Positions 25,635 to 34,393 of a DNA stretch of 64,000 nucleotides are shown here, in pieces; the stretch's first letter is position 1; each line of letters starts with the position of its first letter. The position numbers and the translations under genes are program-made. The notes under the pieces are model-generated. The model saw only the letters and a list, made by a program, of their open reading frames with translations, ran no database searches and had not been told where the DNA came from. Origin of the DNA: CAZPQK01 sp964588695. Its GTDB lineage: Bacteria > Krumholzibacteriota > Krumholzibacteriia > WVZY01 > JAKEHA01. The DNA lies in assembly GCA_964588695.1 (NCBI GenBank), contig CAZPQK010000004.1:270315-334314 (forward strand), read 5' to 3'.

Positions 25635-28184
25635 ATGCTCAGCCGTGCCCAATCGTTTCAAAGACCCTTTCAATTCTTCGTGGCCGTTCTCGCCGTTGCC
25701 CTTTTTACCACGTGTACCAGCGAAGAAACGCCCCACATTCCGCCCATCGAGCCTCCGATAGAGCTAACTATCGGGTTGTCTGCTTCTTCGGGCGCGGCCG
25801 CTTCGCGGGTATTGGTCACGGGAATTCCTGACAACATCGACGATGTTTACGCGGTGGTCACGCCGGTGAGTCCGCGGAACGCGCGGACCGAACACGGCTT
25901 TGGCGTTATCGAAAAAGTCGACGACGATTACGAGCTGGTTGTTCCCATCCATCCCGAAACGCCCATGCAGGGTGGCATCGTTAACGTCTCGGTTACCAAC
26001 GGATCCAACGTAACGTCGAACGTTGTGCAGTTGGACATTGGCGCGCTACCACCCGCGCCCGGTGCGTTTGCCAACCTGGTTGGAGAAGTGCAAGCCATGC
26101 TGGACGCCTGGCTGACGGCGAATGGTAAGACGCGGCAGGAGCTTCGCGACACCGACCCCGAAGACCTGGATGCCCGCGACGTGCAGGTGCTGTTTGTTCA
26201 TAACCTGCTCGATCATCCCGACAACGAAAACTCACTGGCTGCGTTGGCCAGCGGCGATATTCCCGAGTACGACGACGGCGAAGAGCCGCTCGACCGGGAT
26301 GTGTTTGACTCGTTGATTGCGCTGTCGGAATTATCCGACTATGCGAACGAGAGAGCGGCAACGTTCGATACGCTGACCACGCCCGATGTGGCCGATACCA
26401 CCGGCGCTTTGTTCGCGCGCGCGGCGACGCGAATGTGCATCGAAGCTCCCCGTTTTAGCATCGACGCCGACGACTGTTATAAGTTGGCCGAAGTGATGCG
26501 CTATCAAACGCAGCTAGAGTTGGAGGCCGCAAGCGCAGCGGAGAAGTACCTCGACAGCATCCAGAATACGATTCTGTCCGCGATCGGTAAGACGCCGGCC
26601 GGTAAGATTGCCGGCGGTATTGCCACCGTGTACTGGGCCATCTCCACAATTGAAGACTCGCACAAACAGCTCTACCCGTCCGAATTCATATCGGATGAAA
26701 CCCAAGTGACAGTCGATCCGGCCGTGTTTCCGGAAGACTTTGACCAACCTGGTCAGTGGAGTGACTTTAAAGTTAGCGCGGGTAGCACCGGATGGAACTT
26801 CGAGAAGGCGTTGTTTACGGCATTGCAAAAAGCTTACAAGGCGGGAAAGGGAATCGACGCCAACGACGCCATCGACTACACGCCCAAGCCCAAGCCTGCG
26901 TTCACCGGCGTGCAGGACAAGTACAATAAGATGGTTAAAAACCGTCTGACCAAGGACGTTAAGAAAGGAATCCAGGGCGACATTCAGGACGAAATCGACC
27001 TGGAGTACTGTCCGCAAACGTGGCACGCGATCAAGTGCGACGAGTTTGCGCAGGGTGTCAACCCCGATGGTGGTTTGGACGTCGAGCCAAACCCGTCGAC
27101 GAACTACGAACCCACAGAAGTTGGCACCGCATTGCTGCGGGTTGAAACCATGGAGGTGTTTGGGCCGGGTAACAGCACCGCAGAGACGGTCCAAATCGAA
27201 ACCGAGCAGCTGGAAGTGCGATTGGATCCGTTTCAGGCGACCGCCGACGTAGAAGAAAGTATCACGTTCTTTGTGAACTCTCTCGGCGCGCAGGACGCGA
27301 GTGTTGACTGGTCGGTGGAATGGCCGCCCGGGAACGCGGGTTATCTGATTGACGGCGGAGACCAGGCTGCCGTCGGAACGCCATCCGACCCGTGGCAGAC
27401 GCCGTTTGCCGTCAAGATCAAGAGCACGTCCAATACCGGACTCCGCGAAGGCATGGTCGACTCTGATCCGCGCGAGGACACCGCGTTGGTGTCGTGGGCC
27501 GGCGGGCCGACCATCATGATTACGCCAGCCGCGCAGTGTATTGAGAACAACCAGGACGTTACGCTAACGGCTGTGGTGGAAGGGCTTCCCGAGCCCACGA
27601 TAATTTGGACCAAAGAAGAGGGCTTCGCTACCTTCGTGCCCAGCGGGGAAACCTGCGTCGTGACAGGCATCCCGATGGGAACCGACAATACGCGCATGAA
27701 GGCGACGGTCGAGGAACTACCCGAGTTGTTCGCCTACGCCGATATCCGCACATCAGCCTGCAACTGTAACTTCACGGTTGCCGTTGGCGGATGGAACACG
27801 ACCGGCTTTGACATCGCCCACCAGTACGGGTTCGGGGCGATCCAGTGGTACATCGAAAACCCCGACCCGGACAGTGATGTGCTGCTGGGTATGTCATTGT
27901 TCGCTGACCCGCCTTTGGAGCCGGGCCCGGGCGGCGAAGGCGATTTCCGGATTAGTGCCGTGTACTTTGACGGCTTTGACACATGGAGAATTGACCAGGC
28001 CGACACCGCGGCTGCGGCGACGATGACGATTTTGGAACATACCACTTCCGCGATAACCGGCAGCGTTTCCGGTGTGCTGGTGCAGCGAAACGACCCGAAC
28101 GACCCCGAATTGATCACTTCGTCGATCAACATCAACATGAGTTTCCGTTCGGGCCACTTTTCTGGAGGCTGGCCGTGCCAATAG
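25635..28184 (+). CDS. Very large secreted lipoprotein with Ig-like segment, function unknown
   Basis: ATG 25635 (MLSRAQSFQRPFQFFVAVLA) gives 849 aa with a signal peptide and a Cys in LFTTCTS that probably is lipidated. Residues about 40-150 are beta-rich; 150-500 are helical and acidic with no family I know. Residues about 630-730 look like an Ig-like domain (PAAQCIENNQDVTLTAVVEG, IIWTKEE), and a C-terminal beta domain begins CNCNFTVAVGGW. No catalytic motif is visible. It is monocistronic and ends at a strong bidirectional terminator. A surface or adhesion role is a guess from architecture only. Confidence 0.75.
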   Translation: MLSRAQSFQRPFQFFVAVLAVALFTTCTSEETPHIPPIEPPIELTIGLSASSGAAASRVLVTGIPDNIDDVYAVVTPVSPRNARTEHGFGVIEKVDDDYELVVPIHPETPMQGGIVNVSVTNGSNVTSNVVQLDIGALPPAPGAFANLVGEVQAMLDAWLTANGKTRQELRDTDPEDLDARDVQVLFVHNLLDHPDNENSLAALASGDIPEYDDGEEPLDRDVFDSLIALSELSDYANERAATFDTLTTPDVADTTGALFARAATRMCIEAPRFSIDADDCYKLAEVMRYQTQLELEAASAAEKYLDSIQNTILSAIGKTPAGKIAGGIATVYWAISTIEDSHKQLYPSEFISDETQVTVDPAVFPEDFDQPGQWSDFKVSAGSTGWNFEKALFTALQKAYKAGKGIDANDAIDYTPKPKPAFTGVQDKYNKMVKNRLTKDVKKGIQGDIQDEIDLEYCPQTWHAIKCDEFAQGVNPDGGLDVEPNPSTNYEPTEVGTALLRVETMEVFGPGNSTAETVQIETEQLEVRLDPFQATADVEESITFFVNSLGAQDASVDWSVEWPPGNAGYLIDGGDQAAVGTPSDPWQTPFAVKIKSTSNTGLREGMVDSDPREDTALVSWAGGPTIMITPAAQCIENNQDVTLTAVVEGLPEPTIIWTKEEGFATFVPSGETCVVTGIPMGTDNTRMKATVEELPELFAYADIRTSACNCNFTVAVGGWNTTGFDIAHQYGFGAIQWYIENPDPDSDVLLGMSLFADPPLEPGPGGEGDFRISAVYFDGFDTWRIDQADTAAAATMTILEHTTSAITGSVSGVLVQRNDPNDPELITSSININMSFRSGHFSGGWPCQ

Positions 28185-28221
28185 CAAGCGTGGTTTGGTA
28201 ACATTTTCACGCCGCAAGCAA

Positions 28222-28262
28222 AAAGCTCCGGAAGCAGACCGCTGCCGGAGCTTTCTTTTTTG
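28222..28262. terminator. Bidirectional rho-independent terminator
   Basis: AAAGCTCCGG (28222-28231) pairs with CCGGAGCTTT (28245-28254), and GCAG/CTGC extends the stem inside the loop. A T run follows on the plus strand (28252-28261) and an A run at 28219-28224 gives one on the minus strand. It serves both the large lipoprotein gene and the convergent sodN. Confidence 0.93.
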
Positions 28263-28280
28263 TGGTCAGTTAGTGGGCCG

Positions 28281-28736
28281 CTATCCGTACAGCGCTTCGA
28301 AGCGTTCAATTTCTGCGCGAAGTTTTTCGATCCACTGTTGCTCGGTGGTTTGCTTGGCTTTCATCGCGTAGACCAGCATGGCGTGCAAGCTGGCAAGTTG
28401 CTGGTTGTACTTTTCCTGGGCGGCTTTGTCACCGTCGGTGGGCAACTTGATCCGCTGCGTCATAAAGTATTGCGTAACGATGTGTTGCAGCTCGGTGGCG
28501 TGCGATTCTTTGTTGGACACCCAACGAATCAACTGATTCGGATTGTCATGCCCTGCCTGGGAAAGGTCGCGAATCTGCGCCATCGCTTTTTCGATCGTCG
28601 TGGTGTGCTCCTTCAGTAGCTGAATCCGCAGCGCGTCGTCATAAATCCCGCACGGCACTTCACAGTGCGCGTTTGCGGTTTGGGTAAACGCTACAATCGA
28701 GAGCGCGCACATCAACATCAGAACCATCGACTTCAT
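28281..28736 (-). CDS. sodN: Nickel superoxide dismutase with Sec signal peptide
   Basis: The protein of 151 aa is MKSMVLMLMCALSIVAFTQT-ANA followed at once by HCEVPCGIYDD, the nickel-hook motif HCxxPCxxY of Ni superoxide dismutases. Signal peptidase cleavage after ANA would expose His1, which together with Cys2 and Cys6 binds nickel. Residue 3 is Glu instead of the usual Asp. The rest is the helical bundle of the hexameric enzyme (about 128 aa mature, normal length). ATG 28736 has GGAGG 6 nt upstream; an in-frame ATG at 28748 lies in that ribosome site. Classical cytoplasmic forms need the peptidase SodX, which is absent here. It removes superoxide, in this case in the periplasm. Confidence 0.95.
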   Translation of the reverse strand: MKSMVLMLMCALSIVAFTQTANAHCEVPCGIYDDALRIQLLKEHTTTIEKAMAQIRDLSQAGHDNPNQLIRWVSNKESHATELQHIVTQYFMTQRIKLPTDGDKAAQEKYNQQLASLHAMLVYAMKAKQTTEQQWIEKLRAEIERFEALYG

Positions 28737-28760
28737 TGCAACCTCCATAATTCCATCATC

Positions 28761-28788
28761 GTATTACGGGCGAACTCTTGCCCGCCAA
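28761..28788 (-). promoter_or_regulatory. Putative sodN promoter
   Basis: On the minus strand TTGGCG (28788-28783) is 16 nt from TAATAC (28766-28761), placing a transcription start about 20 nt before the sodN ATG. Both boxes depart from consensus and no operator is evident. Confidence 0.4.
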
Positions 28789-29018
28789 GTGTAACATTAT
28801 GAGCGCCTACCGACGCGAGGCTTGTTTGGAGGGTCGGACGGTTGGTGTCGCCGACTTCCGAGGGCCGCACCCGCCTTACGATTGGGTCCGCCAGTTGTAG
28901 GCGAGAGGAGGCCGAAGCAATCGTTGGCCCGATCGGGTGCAATCTGCGGACAAATGTAGTATTTTAGGGGCACTCTTGAACCATTATCGTTAGCTCCCCT
29001 CCGGGAAAGGATCGCAGT

Positions 29019-30005
29019 ATGTCCGATAACGCCGCCACCATGGACGACGTTCGTCAGTTTAATGAAGCCTACAGAAAGCTCCGGTCGGAGGTCGGCAAGG
29101 TGATCGTGGGGCAGGACCACGTGGTCGACGAATTGCTGACCGCGATGTTCGCCGGCGGCCACTGTCTGCTGGTTGGTGTTCCCGGGCTGGCCAAGACGCT
29201 GCTCATTTCTACAGTCGCCCAGGCGCTGGACCTGAATTTCTCGCGGATTCAGTTTACCCCCGACCTTATGCCCTCAGACATCACCGGCACCGAGATCCTC
29301 GACGAGGACGCCGGCACCGGAAAGCGAACCTTTCGATTCATTAAAGGCCCTATCTTTGCCAACGTGATTCTGGCCGACGAGATCAACCGGACACCGCCCA
29401 AAACCCAGGCAGCACTACTGCAGGCGATGCAGGAAAAGCAAGTCACTGCCGCGGGCGAGACTTTTGATTTGGATCTGCCGTTTTTTGTACTGGCCACGCA
29501 GAACCCAATTGAGCAAGAGGGAACCTACCCGTTGCCCGAAGCCCAGCTCGATCGCTTCATGCTGAACATTCAAGTTGGTTATCCCAGCGAAGAAGAAGAA
29601 ACCAAGATCGTCGAGTCCACTACGTCGCCGGCTACCGACAAAGTCGAAGTGGTGTTGCACGGCGACGACATCCGGCGCATTCAGCAACTTGTGCGAACCG
29701 TGCCGGTGGATTCCAAGGTGCTTAAATACGCTATCGCGCTAACCCGCGCGACGCGTGACGATTCGGTCAAGCAAGTGCAAGACTACGTGTCGTGGGGCGC
29801 GGGACCGCGGGCAGGCCAGAACCTGGTGATCGGCGCTAAGGTGCGCGCGGTCATGGACGGCCGTCCGATCCCCAGCATCGACGACGTCAAGGCAATCGCC
29901 CCTCCAGTGCTGCGGCATCGTATTGTCACCAACTTTAATGCCGACGCCGACGGTGTCACCACCGACGACATTATTAAGATGTTGCTCGACGGCGTCCCGG
30001 CATAA
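29019..30005 (+). CDS. MoxR-family AAA+ ATPase
   Basis: This 328-aa AAA+ protein has Walker A GVPGLAKTLL, Walker B VILADEINRTPPKTQAALLQ and the sensor segment FVLATQNPIEQEGTYPLPEA typical of MoxR. MoxR ATPases act as chaperones for proteins with von Willebrand A domains, and the DUF58 and BatA-like genes downstream provide these. AAAGGAT precedes the ATG. It is the first gene of a four-gene run that continues to 33528. Confidence 0.94.
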   Translation: MSDNAATMDDVRQFNEAYRKLRSEVGKVIVGQDHVVDELLTAMFAGGHCLLVGVPGLAKTLLISTVAQALDLNFSRIQFTPDLMPSDITGTEILDEDAGTGKRTFRFIKGPIFANVILADEINRTPPKTQAALLQAMQEKQVTAAGETFDLDLPFFVLATQNPIEQEGTYPLPEAQLDRFMLNIQVGYPSEEEETKIVESTTSPATDKVEVVLHGDDIRRIQQLVRTVPVDSKVLKYAIALTRATRDDSVKQVQDYVSWGAGPRAGQNLVIGAKVRAVMDGRPIPSIDDVKAIAPPVLRHRIVTNFNADADGVTTDDIIKMLLDGVPA

Positions 30006-30025
30006 CAGGAAGGCCTCGGTAGAAC

Positions 30026-30490
30026 ATGGCAGATCCCCGCAAAATTCAATCGGGTATTGTCGACGTAGAGTTTGGCGAAGGTGTCATCGTCATCGAGCCC
30101 GCCAACCTCTACGGTTGCAAGATCGGCGACGAAGCGTTTATCGGACCGTTTGTGGAAGTGCAAAAGGACGTCACCATTGGCAAGCGCACGCGCATTCAGT
30201 CTCACGCGTTTGTGTGTGAGATGGTCGATATCGGCGACGACTGTTTTATCTCGCACGGCGCGATGTTTATTAATGACCTCTTTGAGCTCGGCGGCCCATC
30301 CAAAGGGCGTAAAGACTTGTGGCGTTCGACCAGGATCGGCAACAACGTCTCAATCGGCACCAACTCGACAATTCTCCCGGTGAACATTTGCGACAACGTC
30401 GTGGTGGGCGCGGGTTCGGTGGTTACCAAGGACATCACCGAACCGGGCATCTACGCCGGCAACCCCGCCAAACTGCTGCGGAAGCTTTAG
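30026..30490 (+). CDS. Left-handed beta-helix acyltransferase (hexapeptide repeat)
   Basis: The 154-aa protein consists of hexapeptide repeats ([IV]GxxxxI: CKIGDEAFIGPFVEVQKDVT, TRIGNNVSIGTNSTILPV) with SHAF and SHGAMFIND, where the latter His is the likely general base, and a closing ITEPGIYAGNPAKLLRKL. This resembles WlbB/WbbJ-type sugar N-acetyltransferases that act on UDP-amino sugars. It is unexpectedly placed inside the MoxR/DUF58/BatA operon, 20 nt after moxR and 12 nt before the DUF58 gene. Confidence 0.88.
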   Translation: MADPRKIQSGIVDVEFGEGVIVIEPANLYGCKIGDEAFIGPFVEVQKDVTIGKRTRIQSHAFVCEMVDIGDDCFISHGAMFINDLFELGGPSKGRKDLWRSTRIGNNVSIGTNSTILPVNICDNVVVGAGSVVTKDITEPGIYAGNPAKLLRKL

Positions 30491-30502
30491 GACAAGGCGC
30501 AA

Positions 30503-31447
30503 GTGGCGTACCTAAAGCGTAAACAGCAGGTCAGCAAGTACCTCGACCCGGCGGTCATTTCCAAACTGGGCAACATGGAGCTAAAGGCTCGCATGATCGT
30601 GGAGGGCTACATCGCGGGCCTGCACCGCAGTCCCTACCACGGGTTTTCGGTCGAGTTTGCCGAGTACCGCCAGTACATGCAGGGCGATCCCATCAAGAAC
30701 ATCGACTGGAAAGTGTACGGCAAGACCGACCGGTCGTACGTGAAGGTGTTCGAAGAAGAGACCAACCTGATCGCCAATATCCTGTTGGACAAGAGTGGGT
30801 CGATGGGATTTCCCACCGAGAAGGATCGGCGCGATCGCGGGTCGGACAAGGACTCGGTCGACAAGCTTACCTACGGAAGCCTGCTAAGCGCGAGTCTGGC
30901 GCACATGATGGTCAAGCAACAGGACGCTGTGGGCCTGTGTGTGTTTGACGACGACGTGCGCACGCTCATTCCGCATCGGTCGGTGCGCAAACAGCTCTTT
31001 CACATTTTGCATAGCCTGGAAGGTGTTGCTCCCGGCGCGAAGACTAAGGTTAGTCCCACGCTGCACAAAATTGCCGAGCGCATGCAGCGCCGCGGGTTGA
31101 TGATCCTGATCTCCGACCTCATGGACAACGCCGACGACATTATTCAAGGGCTTAAGCATTTTCGCCATCGCAATCATGAAGTGATTGTGTTCCACGTACT
31201 CGACCCGCTGGAGATGGACTTAGACCTGCGCGACGAGGTCGAGTTTGAAGACTTGGAAACCGGGCAGAAGCTTCGCCTGGAGCCTGCGTTCTTGCGCCAG
31301 CAGTACAACGCCGATGTCGCCGCGTGGATCGAGCGGCTTAACCGCGAATGTCGTCACCATCAAATTGACTACAACTTAATCCGCACTGACACGTCGTTCG
31401 ACGTCGCGCTGACCGCGTTTCTGGGTAAACGGTTGAGGCTCGGCTAG
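30503..31447 (+). CDS. DUF58-domain protein
   Basis: The GTG-initiated 314-aa protein has the DUF58 core (SPYHGFSVEFAEYRQYMQGD, DPIKNIDWKVYGKTDRSYVK) merging into a von Willebrand A fold with a MIDAS motif, LDKSGSMGF. There is no membrane helix. DUF58 proteins are usual partners of MoxR ATPases and Bat proteins in envelope stress or surface assembly. The TAG stop overlaps the GTG start of the next gene. Confidence 0.93.
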   Translation: MAYLKRKQQVSKYLDPAVISKLGNMELKARMIVEGYIAGLHRSPYHGFSVEFAEYRQYMQGDPIKNIDWKVYGKTDRSYVKVFEEETNLIANILLDKSGSMGFPTEKDRRDRGSDKDSVDKLTYGSLLSASLAHMMVKQQDAVGLCVFDDDVRTLIPHRSVRKQLFHILHSLEGVAPGAKTKVSPTLHKIAERMQRRGLMILISDLMDNADDIIQGLKHFRHRNHEVIVFHVLDPLEMDLDLRDEVEFEDLETGQKLRLEPAFLRQQYNADVAAWIERLNRECRHHQIDYNLIRTDTSFDVALTAFLGKRLRLG

Positions 31448-33528
31448 TGCTAGGTTTTCTCAACGCATTGTTTTTGACGGGCCTGGTGGCGGCGGCAATT
31501 CCCGTGGTCATCCACCTGCTTAACCGGCGACGTACCAAGAAGATTCGGTTTAGTTCGCTCGAGTTTCTATCGGAAGTTTCCCGGCGGCGCATGCGGAAGA
31601 TTAACCTGCGCCGAATCCTGGTGCTGATTCTGCGCACGCTCGCGGTGTTGTTCCTGGTGCTGGCGTTTGCTCGGCCAACACTTCGCGGTGTTGCCGCGCT
31701 GCTTCCGGGGAAGGCGCCCAAAGCCGTCGTGGTGGCGCTGGACAACTCGTTTAGTATGGGGCTCGAGCTAGAACAGGGAACGCTATTCGATCGGGCGCGC
31801 GGACTGGCCGCGGACGTGGTCGACGAAGCCAACGGGAACGATGTGCTTAACCTGGTGACGTTCGCCTCGCGTCCGGAAGCGTCGCTCGAACGCGGGACGC
31901 GCAACCACTCGCTTATTCGCAATGCCCTGCGCGATGCGGCGGTGAGCCATGAGGCCACTTCCATCGGCCGCGCGGTGGCCTTTGCCAGCGAGTTGGTTAC
32001 GAGTAGCGATATCGGTGTGGGCGAAGTCTACGTGATCTCGGACTTTCGCTATAACCGCGACACGACACTGGTGCCCGAAGGTCTCTCCAGCGACGACGTG
32101 CGCGTATACCTGGTTCCCGTGCAAGTTGACGACGCCGACAATGTGTCGATCGACCGCGTCATGGTGCCGCGTAAACTTCTGCGCGCGGGCGAGCTTATTC
32201 GTGTCAGCGCCGTGCTCACCAACCACTCCACTCAACGCGCGGTGGAAGTGCCGTTGGAGTTGCGCGTGGGCGAAGCTCGCAAAGCCGAAAAAGTGGTCAC
32301 CCTTTCGCCCAGCGCGACCACGTCGGTGGCGTTTCCCATTTCGTTCAACGAAGCCGGGCTATACAACTGCACGATCTCCAAAAACCGCGACCGGCTTCCG
32401 GTGGACGACACGCGACACTTTGTCGTCGATGTGTCCAAGAGTGTTCCGGTCACGCTGGTGCGTGGGCGCCGAACGTTGGACGGGGATGTGCCGTCGGCAG
32501 CGGGGTTCTTTTACCTGGAGAAAGCCCTCAACCCGCGCACCGCTGGCGACGCCGAGTTTGTTGTGCGCACCATCGACGAACGTGACCTGGTAGCTGCATC
32601 GCTGCCGCGCCGCGGCGTGGTGGTGTGGGTGAACCCACAGAAGTTGCCTAACTCTCGCATGGCGTTGCTAGAACGCCACGTGCAGCGCGGCGGCGGGCTG
32701 TTGATCTTTCTCGGTAACGGCGACCGTCAGTTGCTAAGCGACCAGCGTTTTGCGGACTTCGTGGGGTTTAAGAGTGCAGCGCGCCGGTCGACGGGTGCGG
32801 TAGGCGGCTACACAAGTTTTCAAAAAGAGCACCCGGTGTTTGCGTTGTTCAACGACGAAGAGTTAGAGCTCCTCGCGCGCACGCGGGTAAGCGATTACGT
32901 CTCGGTGCGCGGCGTTGCGCCCGATTCGATTCTCGCGTACGTTGCCGCCGGCGACCCCGCGATTTGGGAAGTGCAGCGGGGGCAGGGAAAGATTCTGGTG
33001 TGCGCCGCGGCACCCGACCTGCAAAGTGGCGACTTGCCGCTCTCGCCGATGTTTCTGCCGATGGTGCATACCTCGGTGTCGTATTTAGCCAGCGCCGGTG
33101 ATCTTGATCGCCGCGGCGAAGACTTCGCTGGCGAAGCCGTCTACCTGGATGCGCCCGAAGATGTGTTGTCGTCCTCTGCATTGGTGGTGCGCGATCCACA
33201 AGGCCAACCCATTCGCCCCGCGTTCTTCGAAACCCCGCAGGGAACCCGTCGCGTGGTAATCGATCGACCCACCGAAGTCGGCGTGTACGGTTTGTATAAC
33301 GACACCACACTGGTTACGCACGCGGTGGTGAATGTCGATGCGCGCGAATCAAACCTCACGGTGTCCACCATGGACACCAACCACGACGCGGTCGCAGTGG
33401 TAAGCGCCGACGAAGGCTTCACCGAAAACCTCCGCGCCCAACGCCAGGGCCGAGAAATCTTCGCGTTCTTCCTGCTGCTCAGCGCGGTTGCGCTAGCTGC
33501 GGAATCGATTCTAGGGCGCCACGCGTAG
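31447..33528 (+). CDS. BatA-like membrane protein with von Willebrand A domain
   Basis: The N-terminus shows the BatA_N/TIGR02226 pattern: a first helix then IPVVIHLLNRRRTKKIRFSS, a second helix (LVLILRTLAVLFLVLAFARP), and a VWA domain with ALDNSFSMG as the MIDAS. The periplasmic region that follows (residues about 250-650) has Ig-like and glutamine-amidotransferase-like folds typical of this family, and a last helix (FAFFLLLSAVALAAESIL) anchors the C-terminus. It is 693 aa. It probably works with the MoxR ATPase upstream. Its last 48 nt are duplicated at 34229-34277. Confidence 0.92.
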   Translation: MLGFLNALFLTGLVAAAIPVVIHLLNRRRTKKIRFSSLEFLSEVSRRRMRKINLRRILVLILRTLAVLFLVLAFARPTLRGVAALLPGKAPKAVVVALDNSFSMGLELEQGTLFDRARGLAADVVDEANGNDVLNLVTFASRPEASLERGTRNHSLIRNALRDAAVSHEATSIGRAVAFASELVTSSDIGVGEVYVISDFRYNRDTTLVPEGLSSDDVRVYLVPVQVDDADNVSIDRVMVPRKLLRAGELIRVSAVLTNHSTQRAVEVPLELRVGEARKAEKVVTLSPSATTSVAFPISFNEAGLYNCTISKNRDRLPVDDTRHFVVDVSKSVPVTLVRGRRTLDGDVPSAAGFFYLEKALNPRTAGDAEFVVRTIDERDLVAASLPRRGVVVWVNPQKLPNSRMALLERHVQRGGGLLIFLGNGDRQLLSDQRFADFVGFKSAARRSTGAVGGYTSFQKEHPVFALFNDEELELLARTRVSDYVSVRGVAPDSILAYVAAGDPAIWEVQRGQGKILVCAAAPDLQSGDLPLSPMFLPMVHTSVSYLASAGDLDRRGEDFAGEAVYLDAPEDVLSSSALVVRDPQGQPIRPAFFETPQGTRRVVIDRPTEVGVYGLYNDTTLVTHAVVNVDARESNLTVSTMDTNHDAVAVVSADEGFTENLRAQRQGREIFAFFLLLSAVALAAESILGRHA

Positions 33529-33529
33529 G
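33481..33529 (+). repeat. 49-bp direct repeat, copy 1 (3' end of the BatA-like gene)
   Basis: This stretch, including the TAG stop, recurs 748 bp downstream at 34229-34277 with one substitution (A at 33508 versus G at 34256). Sequence on both sides of the two copies is unrelated. Confidence 0.95.
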
Positions 33530-33600
33530 CCCCTGGGTTACGTTCGGAGGCGCAAGCATGCTACACTTGAACCGCAGTTTGCAGCCTAGGGGAGGCTACT

Positions 33601-34149
33601 ATGACCGACAAGACTTGCACCCCGCCAGCGTTTCTCCGTGGACGAATGTCGGCCGCTATCCTCCGCAGAATCGTTTTCTGCCTACTTTTTTTCTTTGTGT
33701 TCTATTCAGATAGTGTTGAAGCAGTGCTCGAGACCGGGCCTGGAAGTCATCTCGCGTGGGACTTCAGCAAAGGTACCGCCGTCAGCGACAGCGTTGACTT
33801 CCGAATGATATTTGTCCGATTGGGTTCTGGTGGCTGTCTAGTTTCATTCTCGGCGACTACGGGTGGTTTTCTTGATATCGGCGCTGGAGTTTATCGCGCG
33901 ACAGGCGCCACCGCATTGGACGACGTAACTATCGCTTCATCCATGCCGTCCGATTACCTGTCCGGCGTCTGCGCCGACGTCGGCGCAGTCTACGTGGTTC
34001 GAACAGCAGAGAATCACTACGCAAAGTTCATTCTTCGCGAGTTCGACATCCTTTTTGCTTACCAGGCGGACGGCAGTACAAGTCTTGACGAAACAGTTCC
34101 GGTGCGTTCATTAACCTGGGGGAGAGTTAAGGCGACATGGCACGAATAG
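33601..34149 (+). CDS. Small secreted protein, paralogue A
   Basis: This 182-aa product has a late signal peptide (RRIVFCLLFFFVFYSDSVEA) and a mature beta-rich domain of about 140 residues. GPGSHLAWDFSKGT, VSFSATTGGFLDIGAGVY, VVRTAENHYAKFILREFDIL and SLTWGRVKATW align with the gene at 34394. I do not recognise the family. GGGGAGG lies 5 nt before the ATG. A second, truncated signal-peptide frame overlaps its stop. Confidence 0.75.
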   Translation: MTDKTCTPPAFLRGRMSAAILRRIVFCLLFFFVFYSDSVEAVLETGPGSHLAWDFSKGTAVSDSVDFRMIFVRLGSGGCLVSFSATTGGFLDIGAGVYRATGATALDDVTIASSMPSDYLSGVCADVGAVYVVRTAENHYAKFILREFDILFAYQADGSTSLDETVPVRSLTWGRVKATWHE

Positions 34150-34244
34150 TAGTTTTTATAAGCATGTCCGTGGTTGCCTTGTTTGCGAGTGGTTCCAGCG
34201 CCACAGTTGTTGACGCTGACTCACTTTTAGCGCGGTTGCGCTAG
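34137..34244 (+). pseudogene. Truncated signal-peptide ORF running into the 49-bp repeat
   Basis: ATG 34137 overlaps the stop of paralogue A (coupled arrangement) and encodes MARIVVFISMSVVALFASGS followed by SATVVDADS, a normal secretion signal. It then hits a TAG at 34242-34244 only because it enters the repeat copy at 34229. It looks like the 5' end of a secreted-protein gene cut off by the rearrangement or misjoin. It could also be a genuine 35-aa peptide. Confidence 0.5.
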
Positions 34245-34277
34245 CTGCGGAATCGGTTCTAGGGCGCCACGCGTAGG
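34229..34277 (+). repeat. 49-bp direct repeat, copy 2
   Basis: This matches 33481-33529 at 48 of 49 positions. Here it is out of context: it has no BatA-like coding sequence upstream and interrupts the ORF beginning at 34137. Confidence 0.95.
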
Positions 34278-34301
34278 GGCGGCTAAATGTTTGCGATACA
34301 A

Positions 34302-34331
34302 TTGACAGTAGACGTCTTTGCACGATGGAAT
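34302..34331 (+). promoter_or_regulatory. Possible promoter for paralogue B
   Basis: TTGACA (34302-34307) is followed after 18 nt by TGGAAT (34326-34331), a weak -10. It lies 63 nt before the GTG at 34394. Confidence 0.35.
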
Positions 34332-34393
34332 TCTTTTGTGTCGAATCTCCACACGGTGGGCGCTTCAGCCACATTCTTTGACTGGGATAAGTC

